A stretch of 64,000 bases of DNA from Macropodus opercularis (Eukaryota > Chordata > Actinopteri > Anabantiformes > Osphronemidae), in assembly GCA_030770545.1 (NCBI GenBank), contig CM061107.1:8706001-8770000 (forward strand), written 5' to 3'. The notes under the pieces are model-generated. The model saw only the letters and a list, made by a program, of their open reading frames with translations. It was not told the origin of the DNA and ran no database searches. The stretch's first letter is position 1, and each line of letters begins with the position of its first letter. Positions 36,355-47,702 of the stretch are shown one piece after another. Position numbers and translations under genes: made by a program.

Positions 36355-39300
36355 TCAGAATAGCTTATTCCAGTCTCTGGTTGCTTCCATGAGGTGCCGC
36401 TGGCCGTGGCCGATCCAGTCTTCTTGGCTTTTGAAGAGTCGACCACAAAACCAGCAGTCAAACACCACAGAGTCTTGTCCACAACCTGCTAAAGTGTCCA
36501 CTACCTCATATTTCTTCCTGCTTTTTTTCCTTAATTTCAGAGTCAAAAGGAATCGCTCACGAACAGAACTGTGAACTGGTCGCGGTCTTACGTCACTGCC
36601 GTGCGACAATGAGCTTTTGGTTGAAGAATTCTTCTCTAGAGCATCAAGCTCAGAGAGCGCTTGGATTGTTTTCTGAGACAGTGATACTTTAGTAACAGCA
36701 CCTTTGTTCCTGTTGACAACCTTCATGATATTGGCCACTTCAGGAATGTCAGCATCTGGGTGATTGAGCACCACTACTGGTTGGTATCTACGAGGGTATT
36801 TGACCGGCTGTGAAGGAGTAAATGGGGAAAGTCTCAGCGTCCTTTCAACCTCTTTGGCTGTGGGCTTCCATAACGCAGGAGACTCTTTCTCAGTCAGTGC
36901 TTTATTTGAGAGTCTTCTAGCCTTATGCATCGTTGACGGAAGCTCATCAAACAACTGTTTCCTGCGCCTTTTCCTTTGGCTTGGAGGCCGAATCGGCCTA
37001 GGGGCTAGAGCAGGTTTCTCTGCCTCGCCTGGTGTTACCTTTACATTCATCTGAGGGGGTGAAGTGCAGGATTCTGTGGCTTCTCTCTGTGCAGTATTTT
37101 GTAGGGTGATTAATTTCTTGATTCCACTGGTGGCGTTTGCATTAGTTTTGTTGGACGACACTAGGAAACACTGGGTTTGTGGTCTGGTGGCTAAAAACAA
37201 AGGGTGATTATTAGAGGTGGAAGCGCTGCTCGTAAGGAGGCTACCAGAAGGAGTGACTATTTTAAATATGACTTTGTTTGCAGTATTTTCACCGATTTGG
37301 CTGCACTGAGTTACAGACTTACCACCTTTGTTTAGAAGTAGGCCAGATTTGGACGGAGTAATGTACCGGAGCAAGAATGCTTGCCGACCAGGCTGAAGAG
37401 CCCCGGGTTTATCGGCAGAGCTCACGGGCATGGCCAGAACCGGCCGTGACCTTACTGGGAGTTGTGTGCTCGCCAGTTTGAGACTAGGATTACTTGGGGT
37501 CTGAACAAGTGGAACGGACCTTTGTACCAAATAGCAAGTAGACTGCGTCTTTGCGGTTTTGTCAGCATTCGTGTTATGCGGTGCGCTTGAAAGCAGTACA
37601 GGTCCCTTAAAACCTGGCCTGTTTATTAGGTAGTGATTGGAGCTGCTGCTAACACCAGGTTGAACAGTAGAGAGCAGAGTTGTCCCTTTCTTTTCAGTAG
37701 GCCCTGCCTTTGGTGCGGACACACCCAGCCTCAGGTTGCTTGGACTTAGAGTGGCGCCCTTAGGGTTACATGCTTTTTCTATCCCTGGTTTCATGTAAGA
37801 TACATTAATCTGAGGATTTGCAGAACTGGTTATCAGCTTGAAGCCTGGAGTGGACTTAACCTGCACGGGCATGGCAAATCGATTCTCAGTAGTCCTCAGG
37901 AGGACTGGCTGCTTACCCTCTGGCAACTGGAGAATTCGTAGAGTTGTTTTTGTTTGTTTTAGAGAATCACTTGTTCCACTTAAAGATTCTACCCTTTCTT
38001 TATTTAGTTGTTGGGTAACGATTTCATCTGAATGTTCTGATACAAAACTGCCCAAGCCAGTGGAATTATTTCTGGCATCTGCCGGATTCTTTGAAACGGG
38101 AATGCTTTCCTCCTCAACTTTTATAATATTAAAATCATGGAACACAGAGTCAGAGGTTTCATCTTCATTGGGAGAATCATAAACACTGGCTATGCACTCA
38201 TCAACCTCTATGTCACCTGCTGACACTTTACTAATGTCCTCTTGTTTTTTTTCTTGAGTTAAGTCTTCATTGCCACTTTCTGTGAATCGTTCTGGAGACT
38301 CTGCCAGTGTCAGATTGAAATTTGAGGATTCACTAATACTTTTGTTGTCAGGTGAGTGTTCCGACATGCTGTCAAAGCTTTGCGTAGTGTTAGGTGAAGT
38401 GCTGAATGTTTCCTTAGAGTAGTTATGAAAGGAAAACACTTCTTGGTTTGGTGAATTGTGTATGCATTTTTCAGAGCCCTTAGTCTCATTGTGGCTTTCT
38501 AAAGTGGGCACGGAGGATTCTGAGCTTTTCAAAAGCTTTTCAAAAGCCTGCTTGCCGTTTTTAAGTTTACTATCAGTCCCAGCCCTGTCTGTCTTTTCTG
38601 GAGTACTCTGAGATGATTGGTCTTCATTTTCTCTATTGTCAAAAGCACAGTTCCTTTTGTTGTTGTTCGTGGGTTTGTCTGTTACTCTATCAGACAACAA
38701 AAACTCATCTTCGGCTCCAGAGTTCTCTGCAGTTGTTTTACAGATTGGTTTGAAAAGCGATGTTTCCTCAACAACTTTTAAGGGTTTATATGAGCCAATA
38801 ACTTTATCAACACATGACAAATTACTGGCATTAGAACCATTATGGCCAGTAGCATCAGAGTTCTTATCAAACTCTGAGCAAGATGTTTGACTTGCATGAA
38901 TTTGGTCGCTGTCATGATCAAATTCATCTGTCACAGGAAATGACATATCGGAACAGGTTAAAGATGTATCCGTTTGTTCCCCAACATCATCTTTCTGTGC
39001 GGTAGAATCAAGATTGCAAACAGACGTTTCTTCCTCCTCGAGCTTAACTTTCACTGCCATAATATCATCTTGGTCCATCTGTATGCAAGCTCCACTCCTC
39101 GGTGAAACGGCAAAGCAATGTGATGATGAGCTCCTGCTGTCGGAGCATTCCCCATTATCAACAGACACTTTGCTTTTATCCAACAGCGTTTTTGATGCCA
39201 ACAAGCCCAGATCTTCTATGGAGGAATGGTTCTGTGTGGATGGATCTTGGTTCCCTGCTGGAATTACTTTAAGAACTAAATGCTTTTTGCCATCAACCAT

Positions 39301-40389
39301 CTTAAATCCCATCACTTTGGTTGTACAGTTGGGAGGGAGAGAGATTTTGTTCTTAACCATCAGAACAGTCAGGCCATTAGGGTTGGTGTGACTTCCAGCA
39401 TCAGCGTTTGCAATATTGTCACATTCCTGTAACATCACTGATGTCGACTGCTCTGTATTATGAGAGCTTCGGTTCCTAGTTCTATTGTCCTTTCTTACTA
39501 CATTCCCATCCACAAAGTGGTGCGTCTCCTCTAACGACAGGTCCGGTTTGATTAGCCTTCCATTTTGGTTTGGTAAACTCCCAGAAAGACAGTTCAGTTT
39601 CGATATCCTCCTCCTGTCACTCTCCTCTTTGTGAACGGATGCAGTGTGCTTTTTCACGTGCTCACTCCTTGACGCACCATATCCACATATTTGACAAGTA
39701 AAAGGGAATGTACCAGAGTGAGCTTTCAAATGCTTCTGATGATCCTCTTCGTTCAGGCTGATGTGTCTGCATTTTGAACACTTCCAAGGACTCTCGTTGT
39801 GGTGATGGATGTGCTGGACAAATGTCCCTGCATCCATAGTTGTAAACTCGCACCAGTCACAGTTAAACTGTCCATTTAGACTGTGACACATAATGTAGTG
39901 TCTTGTGAGCAAAAGCAGCGAGTACTGAACATCGTCATTGCACAGTTCACATTTAACCAGAGTATTTCTGTGCTCAATCCGATGTCGCTGAAGAGCAGAA
40001 AACTCGTTTGTGACAAAACCACAAAGTTCACAAGGGTATGTAGGAAGAGTTCCTTTATGGGCCACTTGGAAATGCTTCAGGAGATCATTTGGACTGTATG
40101 TGGAAGTGTCTTTACATACAGAGCAACCAAAACTCAAAATCTTTCCAGAAAAAACTGCTCCCTGCTGACTTTTACAGGGAGCTTTATAGTTATAGTACAG
40201 TATCGCTTTCTTAGTGGAACTCCCGTATTCCTTAATGGCAGCTTCTTCTGGGTTACTGAAGAGAGACCCATCTGTCCCTTCTCTGATATGCTTATATACA
40301 AAGTCTTTTACCTTGTCCTTTTCATCCTCTATTACTGATATGCTGCCGTTTTTGACCAAGTCATGAGGTATTGTGAGATCTTCTTCCAT
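36355..40389 (-). CDS. znf518a: zinc finger protein 518 family (ZNF518A-like)
   Basis: One uninterrupted coding exon of 1344 aa. I chose the ATG at 40389 (MEEDLTIPHD) because the AG acceptors lie just upstream of it, which leaves a further upstream ATG in intron. The N-terminal half has a C2H2 array: pairs at C89/C92, C120/C123, C147/C150, C177/C180, C204/C207 and C232/C235. Its spacing and residues match human ZNF518A (SPNDLLKHFQ, TFVQHIH, HSGTFPFTCQICGYGA). A long disordered Ser/Thr-rich middle follows, then conserved C-terminal blocks (RYQPVVVLNHPDADIPEV, SVRERFLLTLKLRKKS). A last finger near 1312-1332 ends in HGQRHLMEATRDWN, almost the same as human. ZNF518B is reported to bind the G9a histone methyltransferase. 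A similar chromatin role is inferred for this nuclear protein. The a/b paralogue choice rests on memory of the sequences. Confidence 0.85.
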   Translation of the reverse strand: MEEDLTIPHDLVKNGSISVIEDEKDKVKDFVYKHIREGTDGSLFSNPEEAAIKEYGSSTKKAILYYNYKAPCKSQQGAVFSGKILSFGCSVCKDTSTYSPNDLLKHFQVAHKGTLPTYPCELCGFVTNEFSALQRHRIEHRNTLVKCELCNDDVQYSLLLLTRHYIMCHSLNGQFNCDWCEFTTMDAGTFVQHIHHHNESPWKCSKCRHISLNEEDHQKHLKAHSGTFPFTCQICGYGASRSEHVKKHTASVHKEESDRRRISKLNCLSGSLPNQNGRLIKPDLSLEETHHFVDGNVVRKDNRTRNRSSHNTEQSTSVMLQECDNIANADAGSHTNPNGLTVLMVKNKISLPPNCTTKVMGFKMVDGKKHLVLKVIPAGNQDPSTQNHSSIEDLGLLASKTLLDKSKVSVDNGECSDSRSSSSHCFAVSPRSGACIQMDQDDIMAVKVKLEEEETSVCNLDSTAQKDDVGEQTDTSLTCSDMSFPVTDEFDHDSDQIHASQTSCSEFDKNSDATGHNGSNASNLSCVDKVIGSYKPLKVVEETSLFKPICKTTAENSGAEDEFLLSDRVTDKPTNNNKRNCAFDNRENEDQSSQSTPEKTDRAGTDSKLKNGKQAFEKLLKSSESSVPTLESHNETKGSEKCIHNSPNQEVFSFHNYSKETFSTSPNTTQSFDSMSEHSPDNKSISESSNFNLTLAESPERFTESGNEDLTQEKKQEDISKVSAGDIEVDECIASVYDSPNEDETSDSVFHDFNIIKVEEESIPVSKNPADARNNSTGLGSFVSEHSDEIVTQQLNKERVESLSGTSDSLKQTKTTLRILQLPEGKQPVLLRTTENRFAMPVQVKSTPGFKLITSSANPQINVSYMKPGIEKACNPKGATLSPSNLRLGVSAPKAGPTEKKGTTLLSTVQPGVSSSSNHYLINRPGFKGPVLLSSAPHNTNADKTAKTQSTCYLVQRSVPLVQTPSNPSLKLASTQLPVRSRPVLAMPVSSADKPGALQPGRQAFLLRYITPSKSGLLLNKGGKSVTQCSQIGENTANKVIFKIVTPSGSLLTSSASTSNNHPLFLATRPQTQCFLVSSNKTNANATSGIKKLITLQNTAQREATESCTSPPQMNVKVTPGEAEKPALAPRPIRPPSQRKRRRKQLFDELPSTMHKARRLSNKALTEKESPALWKPTAKEVERTLRLSPFTPSQPVKYPRRYQPVVVLNHPDADIPEVANIMKVVNRNKGAVTKVSLSQKTIQALSELDALEKNSSTKSSLSHGSDVRPRPVHSSVRERFLLTLKLRKKSRKKYEVVDTLAGCGQDSVVFDCWFCGRLFKSQEDWIGHGQRHLMEATRDWNKLF

Positions 40390-40904
40390 TGCTGGTGATC
40401 TGCAGAAATCTGTAAGGGTATAAATCAAACATTTTGTATGTTATTAACTACAGTGCACCTATGAGTAAGCAAGCTCACTGATGAGAACTTTGGTTTCTGA
40501 TCTCCACATCTCTAATATAATATAGGTAGATGTGTGGCATATGTGGACATCAAAACATGTGTAGGTCAGCCTTCCTTTCTTCCATTCACAGTGGCCAAAG
40601 GTAAAGTGAACCTAGAAGCAAACTATTCTAGAATTAGTAGAATCTAGCTGCAACTTACCTTCTTCAATTTGTGGATGTAGTAAGGTAATCACAGGATTTT
40701 CCAATATATCTGCTATTCAAGCTTTATAGCAGAATTAGCAGCTATATAATAGAACATATTACAAGGTATGCGTGTGCTAAAGCTTACAAGATGTACTACA
40801 GTTCCACAATCATATGATGTCTGACTACACTATAATTTAACAAACAGTCAAGCTGCAACCAATAAAACTCAATATATAGAGAAACACTACAGCTTCATTC
40901 TTAC

Positions 40905-40980
40905 CTGTAGTCCAGGTCAGAAAGTCTCCAAGATCAATACATGTCAGTGGAGGAGAGGAACCTGTAGTGTGGCCGGTTAC
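40905..40980 (-). other. znf518a: noncoding 5' exon of znf518
   Basis: A 76-base segment has a clean acceptor (CTCAAACAG) and donor (CTACAG then GTAAGAATG) on the minus strand. It lies between the promoter-side donor at 43039 and the coding exon. It contains an in-frame stop, so it is read as 5' UTR. Confidence 0.5.
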
Positions 40981-42239
40981 CTGTTTGAGAAAAAGAGAAC
41001 ATTACCAAATTTCACGGTGTATATTGTAACTTGAGTTACAATGAGAGTCAAGTTAGAAAAAATAATATGTGGAGAGAATCTTGTATAGCAGTGTGTCACG
41101 TCTGAGCCAGTTAGAGTTTCAATGAACATTCTTAATCCATTATTGGGCATGTAGTCATTTTTACAACACAGCTGGTGATGCCTTCATATTTTTGCATGTT
41201 GTGCTCCCTTCACGTTCTGCCCAGAGGCCAACTGTCCTCAAATCTAGTACTTTCAGTACGTAAGGAGGCTTCTTATGTGGATGTTAACATATTAAATGCC
41301 ACATGTGTAAAGGAGCAGCTCCAAATACTCAATTTTCCAGGCGCTGTCCACTCTTCATAGAGCTGTAGGGTGCGTCATCAGCCACACCACACGCAAAATC
41401 ACAAACTAATAAAACCATGAAACACAGTAGAAACAACTAAACAGGACTCGTTTGAAAAGGACTTTTAAATGGATTAGCAGTAGCACATCACACATTTAAG
41501 ATAAGTAGGGACATCAGAAAACAAAGTCTAAACAAATAGACATGTAATAAGACTTTTGACGAGTTTTATTATGTTATATATAAATATTCTAATTTGTGAA
41601 GAATCCTCTGAACGACTTTTTTGTACCGGTTTGCTTTGCAAATTAAAAATAATAAAATGTAAACAAACAAAAACAGACAATTTGGCTTCATTACTGATGC
41701 CAGGGGCCTGACATTGTGTCTTAACCACAAGGTCACAGACATTTGGGATTTTTGGGTTCAGAGCTGTGCAAACTCTTCGGACGGAGGAGTGCATCAGTGA
41801 AACAACTTCTGCGGTTCAACCATTCTCATCACAGAGATTAGTTGACCACACAGCTATGTACTACCAAACACAGAGCATTATAGCAGCTGGTGGGCGCAGT
41901 TGAGGCCTTGTTGCAGGTATAAACTGCAGATGACAAACCTTAATAACCTCACGTGTGGAGTAGTTAGTGTTGTTATAGATCCTCACGTTATACAAAATGT
42001 TATTCCGCTCTGAAAGACATTGACGTCCTTCTACAAACAGTGATTCCAACAGGTTCTGCATCGTCAGTAGTCGAAGGGAATCAATAACATGTCATTTGTA
42101 TCCAACGTTGAGTTCTATTATTAAAAGAGAACATGTCATGAGCCCCTCAATAAAACATGATGCTCTTAAAGTATTAGTACAGATCAACAGGAGCCATTAG
42201 CCTGAAACCGTGTGTCTCAGTCAGCTGTCAACACTGTGG

Positions 42240-43480
42240 ATCAGAGGAAGCCATGTTGGGGAAAAATGGCCGCCACGATTCTATGACTTATCTGCACCAG
42301 CTTCACTTCTGTTGTAAGAAATGTTAATGTTGGGTAATGTCCTCACAAACACCTGCACTGAGCCAAATCAGCGATGCAAACGTTTGCAAACACAGTGCGA
42401 GTCATGCACAACAAATCAAAGTCATGAGCATGTGTAGCTTCTGTTACTTCTAATAAAACTGAACACTTGCAAGTTGGGTCGGGACTAATCTGAGCAGCAC
42501 CGGTGTCCACGGAGCAGGGGGGCACCTGGGCTGCGCAGGTACAGCGGGCTGCTCCGGGCCCGCACGCATCTCCACGGGACAAACACACGAAGCCTGGAGA
42601 TGAGAGGAAAAGTTGCATCGTCTCCAAATTGCAGCTCCAGGTCGCAGCCTCAGGCAGATCACACCGACCGAAGTGGCGACAGCGTGTTGCCAGGAGGCTG
42701 CGGGGCTAACGACGCGGCTCAGTCCAGCGCGTTCATTTAATGGGTCCCCACTTTTCAGAGCGACTTGCTCCACAGTCGCTTAAGTTTAGGAAACGCGAGG
42801 GGGGATCGCTGCATCAGTGGGAGAATTAAAGGCAGCGGGCAGAAAGCAACAAAGAAGGCGGCACACGGGGATGTTTTACTGCTCTGTGGCAATTTCTACC
42901 TCGACACGCTGACAAGATGTCAGCCACTTAGCGACAATATGATTGTCTGTGCACTTTAATGCCAGTTATTTTACACCAAAATAAAGCCCCCACCCACGCG
43001 AAGACATTCAAAGTTACGGGGAAAGACTTGTTTCTTACTGTGAACTCGACGGAAGCTCGGGCGGCGTCCTGTCAACGTCCGACATTATAAAAACGAGATA
43101 AAGCTTGAAAAAAACCCACGGTACAAACATTTGCCTTCCTTCTCTCCTCTCTGTGGACCCACAGCGACGGCGGCCATGACAGTCCATCCGGGTACCGCCG
43201 TGCTCTTGGCTCTCATGAAGAAGCGGATGAATATGTATTGCTTGTCAAAATCCTAAACTAGTGCCTTCAGAGACGTGTGCGTGTCGGAGTCAACATGTGC
43301 CAGAGCAACTTTAAAGGCAGCGGAGTGAAGCAGAGTTTTATGAGGCGTCCACAGGAGCCTGTCGACGTGTGCGCAGCTTGAGCGCTACGTCATTTGTTGC
43401 TTGTGTAGGTGTATGTGTTGCCTACTAGGTGGAAGAAGCCATGAGCAGCAATGGCGGCTACACGCCATTTCCTCCATGTA
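42240..43480. promoter_or_regulatory. CpG-rich promoter region of znf518 with YY1-like motifs
   Basis: CpG-rich sequence surrounds the putative first exon. YY1-like motifs include AAAATGGCCGCCAC near 42,265, GGCGGCCATGAC near 43,170, and a pair in opposite orientation (CAATGGCGGC and CGCCATTTCC) near 43,450-43,472. It looks like a TATA-less housekeeping promoter. Confidence 0.45.
43039..43200 (-). other. znf518a: putative first noncoding exon of znf518
   Basis: A CpG-rich minus-strand segment ends at a consensus donor, CGAGTTCACA then GTAAGAAA. It lies in the most CpG-rich stretch near this gene. The 5' limit is approximate. Confidence 0.45.
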
Positions 43481-44442
43481 GGCTGACGCGCCTTTGTTGA
43501 GCTCCGAAGATAAATCCCCCTTTTTTTTCCAACTAATGATGTGTCCTTACCAATCATTCCCTCAGTTAGTCGCACAGGCAACGTAATGCAGCAACGCACA
43601 CGAACTGGATTTAATGGTGGGTGTGAAGGTCATAGTTGCACTGTTACCTCATCGCCAGCCTGGGTGTGATGGAGCAACATGGCCGGGCTGCGTTTCACAG
43701 CAGCTAATTAATGTTTTAAGCTCTATTCAGAGGTGTCAAATAAACTCTGGCTTTAGTGGAGCATTAAAGACACCACTTAGACCCACGTGCTAATATAGTG
43801 TTGATTGTCATTCAGCCTGTTTCACAGCATTTAAGATGATGAGTTGAGATGATGATCGTTAAAAGTTCCCAACACAAGTTAGTCGAGCGAAGCCTGATGC
43901 TCGTCAGAGACTTGGGTGAGGTGCTGATTTGCTCCAGATCATTACTAGTGTTTTTACTGTGATCAATTACAATTGAACAGATAGTTTTTTTTAGACCCAA
44001 CAGCCCAGAACAGTAAACCTGCATATGAAGCACAAGGCCAGCGCCGTAGAGTGTGAATCCTGTTCTGGGGGGTTTGTAATAGCTGGAACTAATAAACTTC
44101 ACTGTGTGACGGACTCTGAAAATCTACTTTGGTTGGTCTTTGTGCTTCTTGCCTAAAGAAACAAGCGCTTTTTGTATCTATTTAAATATTAGCGAGAAAA
44201 CTTCCAAATAACCCTGCTTATTTTACACTGCACTGTATGAATCTGTCATATGAAAGAAATCTAGAATGACATCACTACAAGAAACACAAAACTGTCTGTA
44301 ACAATCTTTAGTTTTACTGTCTGTTACTTTACATTGATAAATCCATGATTCAGCAGAAAAAATTCAATAGCTGTGATTCATTGCACTGTACACATCCTTC
44401 CTCACACAGCTGGCAACAGCAAAGATATGACCAACCAGAGGA

Positions 44443-44490
<48 letters not shown>
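44443..44490. repeat. (CA)n microsatellite
   Basis: About 48 bases of pure CA repeat. Confidence 0.95.
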
Positions 44491-44492
<2 letters not shown>

Positions 44493-45800
44493 TATGGCAT
44501 GTTCAGAACATACATTAAAATGACACCTGTAAAGGCTGTTCCACTCTGCCCAGCTGGGAGGGTTTACGGCACCGGTTTGTGTGTCGTGTTGGGGGAAAGC
44601 GTGTGTGTTTACATCCTGTGAGACCAGCTTTGTTCTCCTGAGAGACTAACAGCATTTAGTAGCACTTTATCATGTCATTTAATCTGACATCACTGCAGAC
44701 TTGGGCAGCTAAGACGTGCAAATAGTGACAAGCAGAGATCACACTGTTTAACTAGTAACGTGTATTTTTCTGCCAAACCAGAGTCCAACTCCTTTACGTC
44801 TTCTTACTGGAGCCGCACATCATAGCGTCCAAAAGTTCCTCTATTCCTCCTCCAGCTTCTTATCATCCACACAAGGCTGTGAGGAACTGTGTCTCTGTCC
44901 TTTAGGCTGATATTGGGTTTGGGTCTAAATCATGAAATGTGCGGAGCTAAAGTATCAGAGCACAGCACGGTCCATTGATCAGTAACTTTGAAAGCAATGC
45001 ACAGTATGCGTGTTATGTGTCGTAATGGATGTCACATGTCACGTCATGCCACCTTTGTAAAGTAATTATTGGACTTGGGCCTGTTTTTGAGTTTAGCGTT
45101 TCTAGACAAACGTTTCCTAAACAAGGTGTCTCCTTCTGATCATTATAGAAAGGGCTTTACAGTGACACCCCTCACCTGCTAATGTCCACTGGCTTTTAGA
45201 AATACGGAGAAAGTCTTAGTACCTCCTCAGCCACTACTGTAAAATGTCTGTAGCACTGATTGTTCTCAGCTTTTCACTGCTTTAGTATAATATGAAATGT
45301 GTTGCAGGACTGTATTGTCTAATACATTCAGGAAAAAAAAGCTTTTTAAACTTAAAAAACATGGTTTACCCAGGCACAGTGAAACACATACATATAGCGT
45401 CTGCGTCCTCCACAGTCAACCCAGACCCCTGACATTATCAGGTCCAAAGGCTGTGATTGAGTGGATCATCTGCTTACATGCACAAAGAAACATTATTGTA
45501 TATTCTTGGGCCAAAACATAAAGTGCCTTATGAACTAGCAACACGATGGCGCTGTCTGTGTCATACAACACATCCAGACCTTTGGGCCACATTCTGGTGG
45601 CTCTGAACACATGAACGGCTAAAGGTAACTCAATCACATTTAAATATAAACCAAGATTAAAAAAAACATCCTTTCCACTTCATGTAAAAAAACAGCAGTT
45701 GCACATTCGGTCAACATTAGGCCTTGAACTCTATGATTGTGACCAGATAACAAATTCTTCTTCTGCTACATTCACCACTAACAGCCTTCCAAGATGTCTA

Positions 45801-45813
45801 CTGCCCCCAGTGG
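45801..45813 (-). promoter_or_regulatory. CTCF-like motif
   Basis: The minus strand reads CCACTGGGGGCAG, close to the CTCF core CCACTAGGGGGCAG. It lies between znf518 and fmn2. Motif match only. Confidence 0.3.
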
Positions 45814-45887
45814 TTAATACTGTACAATTGACAGAAGAGCTAGTGATGTTTCTTTTGTGAGATTACATGGAATTAAGTGCTCAATGT

Positions 45888-45893
45888 TTTTAT
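45888..45893 (-). terminator. fmn2: candidate fmn2 poly(A) signal
   Basis: AATAAA on the minus strand lies about 375 bases after the fmn2 stop codon. It is the first canonical signal I see downstream. Confidence 0.4.
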
Positions 45894-46267
45894 TGTTCTC
45901 AAATACTGGACAGTTTGTTTAGCATTCTGCTTAACTGTATCTCCATAAAATGGGCACACGTTATACGTTGCACAGACATTAAGATGTAATGTATAACATA
46001 CATAATCTGTCATGATTTGTGATTTCCCCACAACACATGGTGTTTTCCTGGTGCCTGCTGGCTCCGCAGTAACATCCTCCCTGGGTGACGTTGGACAGGA
46101 ATAGACAGCGACAGCTCGCTCTCCGATGAGGCAAAGCTGATCAAACTAGAAAATATAAAAGGAACTTGCTGAAACTTGGTTGGATGCCATGTGGATTTTA
46201 TGCTGTACGGTTTATATACATCAGTCACTGACTTGCCGCTGGTCAGATGCATGCCAGGTTTACAGAT

Positions 46268-47636
46268 TCAAATCTTCATGCCAAGCTTGGCTTTCTGTGG
46301 AAAGAGCGTCATTATAAAGATTTAATGTTTTACACAGTGTCGACAGTGTCAACCAACAGCCCAAAAACAAGCAGCGAAGTTGACTTACGATGCCAGAGGC
46401 ATGTTTGGGTTTGACGCTGTAGGAAGCCTTCTCCTTAGCCTGACGGAAAGACTCCTCTGCTGCTTTCAGCCTGCACAGCACAACAGTTGCAGTGTTTGTG
46501 TTGAGATGGTAATGAAACAATTCCCAAAGAGCATAAAGAGGGAATATAACATATGTTTGTATTGTTATTGCTAAAGAAAGAGAAAGACAGAAGCAGGATG
46601 TAATGACAACCTTTCCTTGAGAATGACTTTGTTCTCCTTCTTCCACAGCTCTTTGAAATCCGATGAGAACTCGTGCCAGACGCAGAAGAACGTGCTGGGT
46701 GAAACCTCCTTCTCTCCTGCCTTGGCCTTCACTGAGAAGAACACTGTGAGCTCCAGGAACCTGACAGGACACAGTGTCATCAGTACCTGATCACCCTGTG
46801 TATAAATAGATGCTCATACATCTAGCGGGGCAGTGAAAAGCACTGAGGGAAGAATCCCAGTGCACATGATTCCCACTGTAGCACAGCTTGGGAAGGTTTC
46901 ATGTCTGCATACGGGTCCCAGATGCATGTCCATGAAATGCTCAGTGAATGGTTTAGTGCTACGCGTTTACTTTTTATTCACAGATGCACAACAGGCCATA
47001 TAGTCGCCTCCCTCACAGTCTCTTTGCTTGTAAACGTAGATTGGAATGTTGGACATCAATGTTAATAAAGCACAAATGTGATCTTTGTGTTTTTTTGCCT
47101 ACTTCAGTAACTTCAGTTTACCTTTACAATACTGATGTTAATGATAGATGTGCCTGTGCTATAATTACGACTTCATTTTAAGCTGTGTTACGGGCTACAA
47201 GCCAGTTTACGCTTTCCTCCTGCCCACAAACAGCTGTGTGGCACATTACAGACACGTGTGCACAGGAGCACACATTTCTGGGCTGCATGTGGATGAGCTG
47301 TTGTTGTGCTGATCTTTTCCTAACTCTCCACTGGCACATTCGACTTAGAAAACATAAAGATGAAGCTTGGTCTTACAGTTTGTGAGTGTCGCTGAGTTGA
47401 GCATCCAGGGTTTCCAGTTCCTGTTTAGCTAAGGCAGGAACAATTAAAACAAAAGTCAGTACAAGATTTTCTTCATTCAGGAGCAAGGTTACATAGCAAC
47501 ATATTCCAAATTTAGCGTTTTTACCTTGCGTTAGAAATTCATCCATCTTTTCTTTGAAGGGCTGCAAGTTATCTTCATCTGCAGCCTTGCAGACCTTTTC
47601 CACTTCAGACGTACAAGCTGAAAAATAAATAAATAA

Positions 47637-47702
<66 letters not shown>

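Larger units (their letters stand above)
43481..46267. other. intergenic stretch between znf518 and fmn2
   Basis: No coding exon found. It holds a (CA)n microsatellite (44,443-44,490), a CTCF-like motif (45,801-45,813) and the probable fmn2 poly(A) signal (45,888-45,893, minus). Confidence 0.5.
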
